DNA of 64,000 nucleotides from Crocodylus rhombifer (taxonomy: Eukaryota; Chordata; Crocodylia; Crocodylidae): positions 744,001 to 808,000 of the forward strand of contig JAVSML010000030.1 of NCBI GenBank assembly GCA_038503035.1, written 5' to 3'. Position 1 is the first letter of the stretch. Every line of letters starts with the position of its first letter. The translations under genes were made by a program, and so were the position numbers. Shown here piece after piece: positions 32,381-44,300 of this stretch. Under the pieces are notes generated by a model. That model saw nothing but the letters and a program-made list of their open reading frames with translations, ran no database searches and was not told the DNA's origin.

Positions 32381-34682
32381 AATTTTCCATATATAGAATC
32401 TAAGTATTGGTGGTTATCTTAAATTGAAAGTCATTTTTGGGTTCAGATAAATGTGGTAGATTTCTTGAAACAGGTGGTGAAAACCTTCAAATGCCAGATC
32501 ACTCACTCGGCTGCTCAGGAAAAGATCTCTATTTAGCTATTAAGATATGCATATGTTAACTTTTATTTTGTAATAATGAACTTGTCTCAGGCATTGTTTT
32601 GAGTCTTAATCTCTTCATATCTTTTACTGTTTCTTTGACTCTGCTCCATGACAAAGGACATGCTTGGTTGTTAGTGTTGATTAGATAGGGTTTTCGCTTG
32701 AATAAGAAATCAAGCTTCAGTCTACCACCATAGAGACCTCTGCGGGAAAACAAGAAGAGTTAATCATAACTGAAGAAGCCTGTTTGTTTGGTAGTTTATA
32801 TATGTATATATTACAAATAAGAAGCAGAGAATGGAATCTACGATGGAAACTATGAATAACTTTTTTCTCCGTCTGGGTTTTTGCCAACATGGTTCAACCG
32901 ACTCCTTTGTACAAAAGTAGAATAGAAACACCTTATTTCTATGTTCAATGTGATTCAGTGTGCATACAGGAGTATTCAGGTCAGACAGATTATTCTGAAA
33001 CCACGAATGATTGTTAACCTGCAGTGGTCACTTTCTGCACCAATGATTTATGTAAGGCTGTACTGATCTTGTATTATTCAAGGAGTAACATGAAAGTCAC
33101 TGCTAGTATCTTGTAGCATTGAATAATGCCCAGGATGAAAGAAAGCATGCTAAAGAAGGAAGATATTCAGTAGGTCATGTAAGTGAGTTGCGTTAAATTT
33201 ATTATGAATAATCTCATGGTTAAAAACCTATTACCACCGATGCTGCACTGATAATTTTGGTTTTAATAGTTTCTTAACCAAGGTTCCTAGGTATTAGAAT
33301 GATGGCTTAACCTCACTTACCCAACTGCAATTAAAAGGAGGCCTAGCTCTCTACAACTTGATATTTTTGTCTGTCTTTTACCACCTTTTCCACTAATGCC
33401 TTTTTCTTTCTAACTGCTGCCATGGCAACATACAACCTTCCTTGCTCCCAGCTGGAATGGCTAATGCTAGATTTTTCTAATGTCAGTTAAGAGTTATTCC
33501 ATGGGTCAACAGGCAGGAAAGCTGTACTCTCCTAAGAAATTATCAGTTTTTAGAATTGGTCCAAGACTGCTGTTTTGGGGGTAGTTTTTTGTTGGCTTGT
33601 ACATTATGGATGATACCCCAACCAGAGCATTGGAATGTCCCATGTAATATGTCGGCTTGCCATGTCTTTCTCTTTTGACTATACTTATGTGGTACCCTAG
33701 CATTAGAGAGAAGCAAGAGACTGACACAATTGATTGGCATAGGATATATTCGACCAAAAAGTAACCAGAATCCCAAGACTTTTGCACAGATGGAAGGTCA
33801 AGTATTTGAAAGTTAGGAAAGGCCAAAAGTATGGTTGCCTGTGCAACTCTAATTCTGTCCTTTGTGTGTCCATTCTATGCATTTAATGAGACTAGGATCA
33901 TGTTGAAAATACCTATTATAGGACTATGAAAATAAAGAGTGTATATAATAATGTGCACAGAAGAGGGCCATATAATGGTGGTGCAAACAACAGTAAATTT
34001 GGCAGTCCCTAAATTGTTCAATCTAATTGACATTCTTTTAAATGTATGCAAGAAGTAACATTGTTTAGCGATCGAAATAAATAAAATTGAATTGACTTCA
34101 GCAATTTTCCTTTACTCTCCAAGTCCTTTCCAGGAGATGTCTTTCATGCTTTCAATTTCTTAAACAATACACCTTTCTTTTCTCTCTGATTTACATCCTT
34201 TTCTCAATGTCCCCCTTCTGCTTCACCCTATTACCAGAAAACTGAGACTCCATTCTATCATCTTTTCATGTATCTCCACTCAGCCTGCCTGCCCTTAATG
34301 ACTGTGAACCCACTTTTTAAATCTGTTCCACCTTTAGCACTTCGTTATTTCATTCCACAGTGCTGCAAGCAGCAATACCTTGCAGTCTCACTTAGTTGCT
34401 CCCTTAATAAAATGAGTCCAGTCCCTGGACTCTCTTTCCCTTTCTCCCTTTCTGCAGCTTCCTTAGAAACACAAAATTTGTTAGCTTAGTTACATTTCCC
34501 CTTCCTTCAGAGTATCAACAAGATGAGATTCAACATAATGTTCAACAGAACATTTTAAATAGCTCTACAAGCTTCATATCTATTTTACTCAAATTATATG
34601 TAAATTGCAAAAAGGACTTATCTGACATTTACAAGGTCCTTAATACACATGCAGGAAACAGCAATTCTTTAAGACCTCTATC
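32381..34682. other. Unassigned AT-rich DNA
   Basis: No exon recognised; the 106-codon minus-strand frame at 33506-33826 has no motif. One X-box-like site is noted at 33416. Confidence 0.4.
33416..33429. promoter_or_regulatory. X-box-like site
   Basis: GCTGCCATGGCAAC differs from the ideal palindromic X-box GTTGCCATGGCAAC at one position. It stands alone in otherwise featureless DNA. Confidence 0.3.
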
Positions 34683-34955
34683 TGCAGAACCAGAGGGATG
34701 GGTTAGTCTTGCAGTCAGAATACCGGACTATGACTCAGGAGACAACGGTCTAATTTCAGCTTTGCTATTGACTTTGTTGATTTGGGCAAGAAGTATATCC
34801 CTGTGTACTTTTCTTGCCCCTCTGTAGAGTGGGACAAATACTGCCTTTCTTCCAGCCTTCATCTGTTTTGCTTCCTTAAAACATGAGCTCTTTGGGGGAA
34901 AGGATTCAACTTTTACCTGTTTGTATAGCACCAAGCCCATTGGGAGGCTATAGAC
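34683..34955 (+). mobile_element. MIR/CORE-type SINE with L3-like tail
   Basis: The tRNA-like head (GGTTAGTCTTGCAGTCAGAAT..GACTCAGGAGACA..TCTAATTTCAGC) is followed by a CORE-like part (TTGGGCAAG, CCCTCTGTAGAGTGGGACAAATACTG). It ends in a tail (ATGAGCTCTTTGGGGGAAAGGA, TTTGTATAGCACCAAGCCCATTGGGAGGC) matching the 3' end of L3/CR1-clade LINEs, the expected mobilising partner. It is the most complete SINE of this kind in the window. Confidence 0.8.
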
Positions 34956-35560
34956 AGCTTAGGACTGATTCCTTTTCTACATGGGCACATAAGCAGCCTT
35001 TAAACTGAGTTGAGATTGAATAATAAAGTTTCCTCAACAGAATGATTCATGAAAACATCTTGACACAAAAGAAAAATTTAAAAAAGAAAGAAAACAGAAA
35101 GAGAGAAAATGACTTACTGTGGCTGTTAAAGTGCTTTTTCTGCTTGTGGTTAATTAGCAGGTGTCATTTCCCTTAAGTAGTGTAAATTATTCCACTGTGG
35201 GGGCAAAACCTGAAAATAATGAAGTTATTCTACTTGTTTACATTCAGTGACAGACAAACTGACTTTGGCTAATCTGATTCTTGTCTATCAGAATAGGATT
35301 CTGTTCAGCCTTAAAATTTGCAGTCTTTCTGTCCTATTTAAGAGAGAACTGTGGAGCAGCAAAAAAGTTGATTGGAGGGGGATAGCTAAAGAGAAAAAAA
35401 GGGAGAAGAGAAGAAGCATAGAAATTAGAAGAGAAAGAAGGAGGACAAGAAAATATATGGAAAAAACCCACAGAATGACTTCAGGCCTAGCTTGCTTTTG
35501 AGTGCTGTTCTAAATAAATCAATGTCCATTATTTTTTATTCTATTTGATTAAGTTAGTCT
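34956..35560. other. Unassigned AT-rich DNA
   Basis: Includes an A/G-rich tract at 35385-35470 that creates a Lys/Arg-rich chance frame. Confidence 0.5.
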
Positions 35561-35562
35561 TT

Positions 35563-35905
35563 GTGCTAGTAGGTTCATAGGACCATTGGAAAGTCAGACT
35601 GGAAAGGACCTCACAAGGTCATTTATTTTGGCTCGCTGCTCGAGACAGGATCAACCCTGACTAAATCACCCAAGCCAAGTGTCTATGCAACCTGCTCTTG
35701 AAAAAGTCCAAGGATGGAGATTCCACAACTTCTTTTGGCAGCCTGTTCCAGTGGTTGATCACTCACATAGTCAGAACGTTCTTCTTAATTTCTAGCTTAA
35801 ATTTCCTCTGATGAAGCTTGAAGCTATTGCTCCTAGTCCTGTCTTTTATGGCCCTAGAGAAAAGCCCATCTCCATCCAGAATTCCTTCTAGCTAGAATAT
35901 CCTCC
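35563..35905 (-). mobile_element. CR1 LINE, 3' end, antisense
   Basis: On the plus strand: AGGACCTCACAAGGTCAT, AGTCCAAGGATGGAGATTCCACAAC, TGGCAGCCTGTTCCAGTG and CTTCTTAATTTCTAGCTTAAATTTCC. This is the reverse complement of the CR1 ORF2 C-terminus and 3' UTR. It is diverged from the 30-kb and 50-kb copies and belongs to another subfamily. Confidence 0.88.
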
Positions 35906-36579
35906 ATGTAGAGGATGAGAGAATAATTCAGAAACCTACAAAGATTTTCCCTATTCAAGAGGTTTGGGAACACTCAAGTTCCATGCAGTTTACCCATTTT
36001 CCCCACTGGTTTCTCCTTACCTGCTGCATCATAACTATGTCTTCCTCTTGGCCTCACTGCCTTGCCTCCTCCATTGCCTACATCTCAGATTTTATTCTAT
36101 GGATTACTCCAATCTAGCCCAGTTGCCCTCTTTGTATGGTATGGCCTCCTTCAACATTACATTAGCAGAAAAAATACTCTGTGTTCTAGGTCTGAGTTCA
36201 ATTTATGATGAGGCTTAATTTATTAATATTTTAAAGTCTTTGTGGTCCTTAGAAGTCACATAGACTGATCACATTCCAAGTCTGTGATTATGAATAAATG
36301 CTAACATTGTTCTTTATTTCCTTAGAAGTTTTCTACAAACATTGGTTTGGCATGGTATGACCCTGAAGCCAAAGCTGAGACTGGGATTGCATTGTTCACA
36401 ATCATTTACAGTGCAAGGGGACCCTGCCCTTAAGAGATCACTCTAAAAAGACAACACAGAGAAAGCAATTTGTCTGATGCAGTGGTTTTCAACCTTTTTA
36501 GACTTGAGGCACTCCTTGGAAAAAGCCAGCTCTTGCCTATTCTTTAACTACAGAGACATAATACAGCAACTCTTCTGTT
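35906..36579. other. Unassigned DNA
   Basis: No gene or repeat recognised. Confidence 0.4.
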
Positions 36580-36655
36580 GCAAAGAACTTAGAACCAGAG
36601 GGAGGGAATAGTCTTACAGTTAGAAAACTGGGCTATGACACCAGAGACCACAACT
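36580..36655 (+). mobile_element. SINE head fragment
   Basis: GAACCAGAGGGAGGGAATAGTCTTACAG..AAACTGGGCTATGACACCAGAGACC closely parallels the head of the SINE at 34683, including the flanking AACCAGAGGGA. The body is missing. Confidence 0.7.
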
Positions 36656-38479
36656 GGTCAGAATGTTTTTGACACAATGGATCCCTATTTGATATCTCTG
36701 GATTTATCTTGTGAATCATTCTTCCTCAAGTGGAAGAATGTCTTGCATTTAAAAGTTTGATTGACTTTATTCCAATGGCATAGTTGGTCCAATAGAAGAT
36801 ATCACCCTAAGAAGCCTCTCTCACAATTTCTGGGCCATCTTAGCTACAACATTACTCTTACACTACCATAGTTTGAAAGTATGCATCTATTTACTTCTAA
36901 ACTATATGTCAAAGTAGTCACTCTATGAATTTAAATAGCATCCATTCCTGCAGTGCTATCTCAAGGCATGCACCACTTCCATGGAGGGGTAAACCACTTT
37001 GTATTTACCATAGTATGACACTCAATAACCATGGTATAACTGATGCACAGTAAATCCCCACTGCAGCTTACCTTGCTATAACTTGCTTGTGTGTCCACAC
37101 GTTCACTCAGGCAAATCTCATACTGAACTCACTGAAGCCAAACAGATCAAGTCAAAATCTCATGGAATCCACAAAGATCATTACTTCTCCCATTGCCTGC
37201 TCTTCCTTTAACAGATAGGAATGAAAAGCATGTTGACCATATAAACAAAAAAACCTCCTCTTCATAGAACATTAGCTCCTTTTTGTACATTTTAAAAAAA
37301 TGATAAGACCTTTGCATTAAAAAAAATTAGAGGAAAATTAGGAAGAGAATCCTCTTTATAGGGAAAAATCATTTGGAAACTACTCCTTAATAAAATAAAC
37401 ACCAAATTAATTTTGCAAGAGGCCCTTTCTGTGTAAAGCTGCCTCTTTCACTGTGGTGCTGGTGATAAGTATTCTTTTAACATGGAAATTACCACTGTGG
37501 AACTGCCAGTATGCAATCTCAGATCACTCTTTTGGCTTTGAAATTCAAACCTAATAGAAATCCTGCCAAGTTATTCAATGCTAGACTCCAAGAAAACTTA
37601 GCCCCATGTTAAGCTATTGCTAATCAGGAGTTGTCCCTCAATACCTGAATGGGTGGATTCTACAAAGGAAAGAAAGGAGAGGTGCCTTTGCTACTTTGCT
37701 CATTTTGCTGTCCAGCTGCAGCAATTTTGTGCTATAAGCAGTCCAAAAGAATAAAGTAGTGAAAGCAACTGTATGGGAATATAGGCACATTTGCAAGATG
37801 CTCCATGTGAGGGGTTTTTTTATTCCTAAATGCAGTGTGAGTGCAGTGTGACTAATTATACCAGAGAGGAAAGAAGAAGCTCTCTAGTTAAAGTATTTGG
37901 GTAATCATGTTTACTGCAGGGAAAGTACGTCTGCATTAAATAAGTCAAAACACAGTGCGTAAAATTTGGAATGACTTCGTAAGCACTGCAAGAGAGAATA
38001 AGATGTAGAAATGATATAAGTATCATTTGTCCAACTAGAAGCACTACCAGAAAAGATAAACCATCTGCTTCAACTAACTCAGCTCCACTTGAAAATGCTA
38101 ATTGTACGGGAAGAGAATGATTAAACTTTTTTTTTTACTTTGTCAGCTAGACTGTTGCTAAGTGGCTCCACATTAATGACACTACCTCCCAACTTGAAGA
38201 AAGGTGATAAGGAATAGATTTAGCCTCTCCATTTTTCTATCCTCATTTGTTTAAATGGGCTTCAGGTAGAAGCCCTGGGAGCTGAAATCCTGGCCAGAAA
38301 CTGCTCAACCAGAATAGAAAATTAATTCAGCTCCTTCATTGTCCTCCTGCAAATCCCCTCTTAAAATTATCCTTTGCCATGATGTCTACAAAAAAAACCT
38401 TACAATGGTTAGGCAGCTGGTAAGCTGAGATCACAGTGTAGTGTACTAACCCGCATTGTCTCATTGTTTTTGTGTGTTA
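36656..38479. other. Unassigned AT-rich DNA
   Basis: A possible decayed MITE lies around 36960-37125 (TTTACCATAG.., GTGTGTCCACACGTTCAC), without clear ends. Confidence 0.4.
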
Positions 38480-38640
38480 TCCCTCTCTGTCTGTACTCAC
38501 CTGTTGTTTCTTGCCTTACTCTTAGACTGTAACTTGTCTGGGACAGTGACCATCAATTTTGTACCGTGTTTGTATAGCACCTGCCATATGGTGTCACCTC
38601 TGGGACAGGGACTTCTATGCACCAATGAAGTTCAACTAAA
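38480..38640 (+). mobile_element. L3-like LINE/SINE 3' tail
   Basis: TTAGACTGTAACTTGTCTGGGACAGTGACC followed by TGTTTGTATAGCACCTGCCATATGGTG is the conserved 'strand-end' text of L3/CR1-clade elements. Confidence 0.65.
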
Positions 38641-40080
38641 ATGGAGTGGAACGTAGGGATGGAGGCGACATACTATGCTAGTGAGTTCAGTCCTCTGCAT
38701 TCACATACAAGCATACTATTTCCATTTATTACGTCACTGATCTAACAGATGCAGTTTAAAGTTGGCCAGTAGTTGTCTGAACCTACCCTTTGCTGCTTAC
38801 TACTTGGATTACTACATGGTAGGCAGATGCCATGGCACTACTGGGCATCAAGGGGTTTTAATTGGGAAGAAGAATTCCAGAGGTGCTACCCTACACACCC
38901 AGACTGATACAGAACACTCTCGTTCTGAGAGGTAGCACAGCACATCCCAATGGCCTTCATGCAAATAGTTATGACTGCAGAAGCACCTCCAGGTGGTCTC
39001 CAAACTTTTAATGGGATGGTAGGACCAAAACTCAAACTGTACAATAATCACAGAACCAGCGCATCTTCTAACAATGGATAACTGGACACTTCATGGTCTG
39101 AAACCAAAACAATTCTCCCCTTTTCATGAAATAGTCTGACAGAATACAATAGAAATAGGTATCTTACTATAGCTTGCTATGAAATAGAACAGCAAATTAC
39201 ATCTCTGCCATAGGATGATATGGGTGCAGGCTGCCCTGCTTAAGTACAGTTTATGAATTCTGTTTGGCACTAGGAACTGTCCATACATCTTAGGGCTGTT
39301 GTAAGATGCCACCATACAGTCTCCATACAGGGTCATCTTCCCTCTCTTCTTAAGACAGGTTCCCCATATAGTCTCTTTCTGGGACACGGTTTCTTCTGGG
39401 AGTTTTTTCCCTTCTTTCAAGATGAGAGCAGAAAGCTTTCTTTCAGCATGTTGCCTAACTACTCTTCCTATGCGCTACACTTCTCTTTTATGCTCCCCCC
39501 TCCATATGTAGCATTGATTGAAGGAATTACAGGGTGGACCCAGCTTGAGACAAAGATTTTCATCAATCCCTCCTTTACTAAGAAACATCCATTCTGCCAC
39601 ATTAGGCTGAAATGAAGGAGACTAATGTATGGGTGTCTGTTTCTGAATAAGCCTAATTCTAGCAGAAAAATGGGGTGGTGCAAGGGATACAAGGACATCA
39701 GAACGGTTTTCCTAAACTTCAGATATAGGTCAGAGCTCCATGACTCGAGATGCAGAAGTTGGCTGATAAAACTCCACTGGAATCAACATAGCATTGCATG
39801 GGATTACAGAGATTCTTGAATAGTGAAGGCATCTTGGGAGAGAGCTGAAGAAGAATATTCAGTAAATATTCTTGAATATCCTTCCAGTACTTAATTTACA
39901 AGAAGGAAGTAAATACTGGGAATAATCACCAATTATAAAACTGGTGTGAACTGGTGTGAAGATTTTTTTTTTAAGGTTAGACCACAATCTAATGGAAAAT
40001 GTGGCTGCATGAACAGGATAGTTTGCTTCTCTCAAAATCTAAGGAGTCAGCATCAATTAGCAACTAACTGGAGCACCTGG
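38641..40080. other. Unassigned DNA
   Basis: The 98-codon minus-strand frame 39420-39124 was inspected and carries no recognised domain. Confidence 0.4.
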
Positions 40081-41392
40081 ATGAGAGTCAAATGAATGAG
40101 GCAAGGACCTGCTGCTATGGGGGCAGATGTGGTACAAGTTCAAGCTCAATATATCATGACCAAAATTGGACTGAGGTAACAATGAATGTAGAGAGGAAAC
40201 ACATTTCAGCTGCTTCTGCATGAATGCCAGGAGTCTACAGAATAAGCAAGAAGAAATGGGAATTTTAATTGATAAGAATAAATTTTGCATAGCTAGTATT
40301 ATGAAACCCTGGTAGGATGATTTGTATGATTAAAATGTTAAACTCACTATTTATAATATACTTTGGAATAACAGAATGGGTAGAAGAAGCATGGGGGTGG
40401 GGCAGAGTAAAACTATACATTAAAGCTTCTGTAATCTATTACCAAGTAACAGAAATAGTATCATAGGCCTGCTGGATATTGAATACATGTGCAACAATGT
40501 GCTAGCTGAGAAAGCCAAGGAGGAGGTACTGGTCAGGGTCTGTTACAGACCACCAAATCAAAGTGGACAATAGAATGAGTAAAGACTCCTTAAACCTTTG
40601 CCTTAAAGCGTGCAAGGAAAAAATCTACTCTTATGGCAGACCACAGTTTGGAAGATATGCCCTGGAGGTGTCTTGCAGAAAATGTCATTAGAAGCCCTAG
40701 CATGCATAAACAATACTTTTATAACGCAAAAGATATAGCACCCAAAGTGAAGTAAATCTATTTTGGACCCCACAATGGTGAAAAATAGATGAACTAGTCA
40801 CTGAACTGAAAGTAGATGATCACATAGAGAACAGTGACTATGACCTGATAACATTTAGTATGGGTGAACAGAGGAAAATTCAAACCAATACTTTACACAC
40901 TTTATCCTGATACTGACCAAGAGAAAAATTTTAAACAGAAAATAGTGAAAATGAATACTGGGCATCTTTAAGAAGTATTTCTTAGATAGCCAAAAGCCAT
41001 GACATTACTTTCAAAAGATCATTCTGTTCAATGGAAAGGTAAAGGCAGCAATTGCAAATAAACTTGTCCCCAAGAGTTCAAAAAGTGTTGGCCAAGGAGA
41101 TCTCTAAGCCAGTGCTGCTAATGTCTTTTAAATCTTGGAATACTAAGGACATTCCCGAAGACTAAAAAAATGCTAATGTTTTGTTAATATTCCAAAAAGG
41201 CAAATGAGATGCTCCAGGTAATTTTAAGCTGATCAGCCTACTATCAGTTGTGGGCAGTTAATGGAAAGCTGATATGTGAGTCCCCTGATAAAGAATTAAA
41301 GGGTGGGGATGAAACTGGTGGCAGTAAACATGACTTCATGGAAAAAATATCCTTTTAAACAATCTGAAATACGTTATTTGATGAGTTAGCTA

Positions 41393-42366
41393 TACTGTTG
41401 GGCAATTATTTGGGCTAGCAGGCCACTTAGGGAGTTTGGATGAGTGGTCGCAAGCTGTGTCAGCACCAACCCCTGCCACAAAACTCCCTAAGTGGCCATC
41501 TGGCACAAATAATTGCCCACGCCTGATCTAAAGACAGAAAGAGCAAAGGTTAGGACAAGGGCTCCCCGATCTTGTCCCTGCATCCCCTCTCCCACAATGA
41601 GTCCCCAGCATGCAGCCAGGCCAGTGCCACACTGTATTGCCACACACTGCCTCAGTCCACATGCATGCAGCTGGCATGGCTTTTGCCTGACCTGGCTGCA
41701 TGCCAGGGACTCAGGGGTACAAGGAGAAGGGGGAAAACAGACTGCAGCATCAGCCTGGCTAGGCCCGGATGACCCACATCACGCCCCCTCATTCTGAGTC
41801 CCCAGCATGCTGGGCAAAGCTGGAGTGACTCCTGTCTTACCCAGGTCCAGCTGTGCCCATTTGGTGCAGCCTGAAGTGTCACACAGGAATACAGTGTAGT
41901 ACCATGTTAGTGGTGCCCACACCCATATCAGGCTTCAGCTCACCAAAGCCCGAATAAGCCACCACTCCTGGCCTTTTTTCCCCTGCAACTCCTCCCCTGC
42001 CAGCAGAGAGAGCCTTACATGAGCTGCGACTTGGCAGGGACCAGGCTGTCTGGTCTGAAAATGGTTGTAGGGTCAGAGTGGTGCACAGACAGCCTTGATG
42101 GGCAGGAACCTGGCCAGGAACTCAGTGCCTCCTGCCTTGGAGGTACACTGGGGGTTGGGGGGTGGGACAGGGCAGACGGGCTTGGGAGGGGAGTGGCTGC
42201 TGCTACTACTGCCAGCTGGCATAGGGAAGGGAGAAGGGTGAGAGGCACTGAAATCCAGGGCAGCCATGGGCCAGATACAATTCTCCTCTAGGGGAGCAGC
42301 CGCAGGCCAGATAAAATCATTTGGCAGGCCAGATCTGGCACACACAACATATTTTGCCTACCCCTG
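41393..42366. mobile_element. hAT-like DNA element inserted in the ancient CR1
   Basis: Right end TTTTGCCTACCCCTG reads CAGGGGTAGGCAAAA on the other strand, a hAT-type terminus. Left end ..TGGGCAATTATTTGGGC is a decayed counterpart. Flanking octamers GTTAGCTA (41385-41392) and GTTTACAA (42367-42374) match at 5 of 8, and removing the insert restores continuous CR1 text (GATGAG-GTTTACAA-GATAACTGT). The first 130 bp form their own inverted repeat (41397-41437 against 41479-41525, ending CACGCCTG), so a second miniature copy may be nested at the left end. The interior is GC-rich, with no transposase. Confidence 0.7.
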
Positions 42367-42937
42367 GTTTACAAGATAACTGTATACATTTAACAGACCT
42401 CTATTACCCATTGTACAAGTGTTAAATTTATTAAGAACTGACTAACTGATCTCAAACAGATCAACTGAACTCAATGATAAAATCATGAAATGGTTTTATT
42501 TTTGTGAAGTTTATCAGATATCAGTCTTAGATACCTTACTATTAGATTTTTTTTTAAATCAATTTTCTGTTCATTAATTTTTCAGTTGCCACGGGGATTA
42601 GCAAAGCAGTGAATCTTAACAAGGATAGGGAAATCATACAGATCAATTCAGATACCTTGGAAAGCTCAAACAAAATATGCTCTAATATTGCAAAATGAAA
42701 GCTCTTACATCTAGGTTGAAAGAATTGAGTCATACCTACAGAGGGGGACACAGAATTTTGGAAAGCTGTGTTACTGAAAAGGAAAAAATGCAACATGCAC
42801 TCCCACTGTGATGTTGTGGCAAAATAAGGCCAGTCCTTAAAAGTGTGCAAGGGGCTGAGTGAGTAAAATGAGGGAGCTTATTTTATTTCTGGATACAGCA
42901 CTACTGAGACCAATGGGTACTCTAGTTCTGGTATCAC

Positions 42938-43271
42938 TGGGTGCTTGTGGATGTGTTGGGAGACCGCTCTGACATGCTGTGATTACAGTGCATGAGAACA
43001 GACTCAGTTAATCGAATCTGGTGGAGTGTGCTAGTTTGCACACTCCAGCCAACCTCTGTGTCTCATGTATTAGCATTCCTGCACTTCAAAATGATGGCAG
43101 AGGTGCTTTAACTAAAGCTCATTTGATAAGCTTTAGTTCAAGCACCCCTGCTGCCATTTTTGAGGTGTGGAGATGCTGATACATGAGATTCTGTGTCACT
43201 TTAATTACAGCAGCTCTGGGAGCTGCTCTAATCAAAGTCCCCCCACCCCAGAGGATATGTAAAAATGCTCT
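42938..43271. mobile_element. Palindromic MITE (copy A)
   Basis: Starts near GGGTGCTTGTGGATGTGTTGG and ends near GAGGATATGTAAAAATGCTC; the ends are inverted relatives. Its centre is a long hairpin: 43061-43121 pairs with 43127-43188 (TCTCATGTATTAGCATT against AGATGCTGATACATGAGA, with ACTAAAGCT / AGCTTTAGT at the tip). It is inserted in the ancient CR1 between the AGTTCTGGTATCAC word and the following C-terminal text. The same family is present at 46630-48985, split by an LTR. Confidence 0.75.
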
Positions 43272-43390
43272 GTTTTTAAATGTAAGTGGAAAACCTAGTG
43301 AGGGGGCACAGATGAATCAAAATGTACTGAGGTCCAGAGAAATGCACTGAAAATTACAAACTATTACCTGCACAAAAAGAAAACTAGGGT

Positions 43391-44300
43391 CACTTCTACA
43401 TGCACAGGTAAATTTGCGATGGGATCTAGTGTGCAATTTACACACCACACCTCCTGCCGTGCTACATGTACATGACAAGAGGTACTATTGCAGGATTGGG
43501 CATTAGATCCTATTGTGCCTTACTGCTGGTGCAGGGGGAGCCTGATCCTGGGCTCCCCCTGCACTGGCAAGAAGCAAGTGTGTGTGGCTGGGAGCCTCAT
43601 GCACCCCAGCTGAGGGGCTCCCAGCCACAGGGGCACCTCATGCAGCCCAGGGCTGAAGGATCCCTGCCACAGTGATCTCCACGCTCTGGGGGTGCAGGAA
43701 ACCCCCAGGGCTGAAAGATTGCTGCAAGGTTTTCTGCACTCCTGTGGTGGGGGATCACCCTGCAGTGATCCTCCAGCCCCAGGAGTTTCCCCGCACCCAA
43801 GGTGGAGGAATTGCCCCTGCAGTGCTCTTCTGGACCCAAGGGTTTCTCTACAACCTGGAGTCCTGGCACAACTGTGATCCCCAGGGTCCAGGGACTTTCC
43901 TGCAATCTGCAGCTCTAGGTATTGTGGCAGCTGCAGTACCCAGAATCTGAAGGTTTCACATACCACTGGACCCTGGGGATTGCAGCTGCCATGATCTCTA
44001 GGGCTTGGGGGGGTTTCAATGAGCCTGGTGCATCCGTGCTTCGGGCAGCCCCATCAGCTGACAGGACTCCCAGCAGCAGGGGAGACCCTACTCCACATGA
44101 AAATAAAAGCTCAATAACAACCAACTATAAAGTTAGTACGCATTTTTGAGGTTCATTTCTATAGCTGGTTGGAGCTTTTTATTGTGTAATAGCAAGTTTG
44201 TATGTGTAGTTGGTCTCCAGGTAATTGTGCAATTAACCAGCTAATTGTGCAATACCTGTACATTTGTTACAGTGCCTGAGTATGCATGTGGGGAAAATAC
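43391..44300. mobile_element. DNA-transposon-like insertion with a degenerate minisatellite core
   Basis: It lies between two parts of the ancient CR1. Left end GGTCACTTCTACATGCACAGG and the reverse complement of the right end (TTTTCCCCACATGCATACTCAGG) share CACATGCA-type inverted ends. Flanks AAAACTAG and AAATACTG are similar and may be a decayed duplication. The core 43540-44020 repeats variants of CTGCAGTGATCCTCCAGCCCCAGG / GGTTTCCCTGCA about every 40-50 bp. The multi-frame ORFs (for example 43520-43966 minus) come from this repeat. Confidence 0.5.

Noticed and set aside
39124..39420. 98-codon minus-strand frame with a Lys/Glu-rich start
   Set aside because: No homologous motif recognised; flanks show no splice or repeat logic.
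43540..44020. Regularly spaced repeats considered as a CRISPR array
   Set aside because: Units are degenerate, variable in spacing and orientation, and the sequence is clearly vertebrate.
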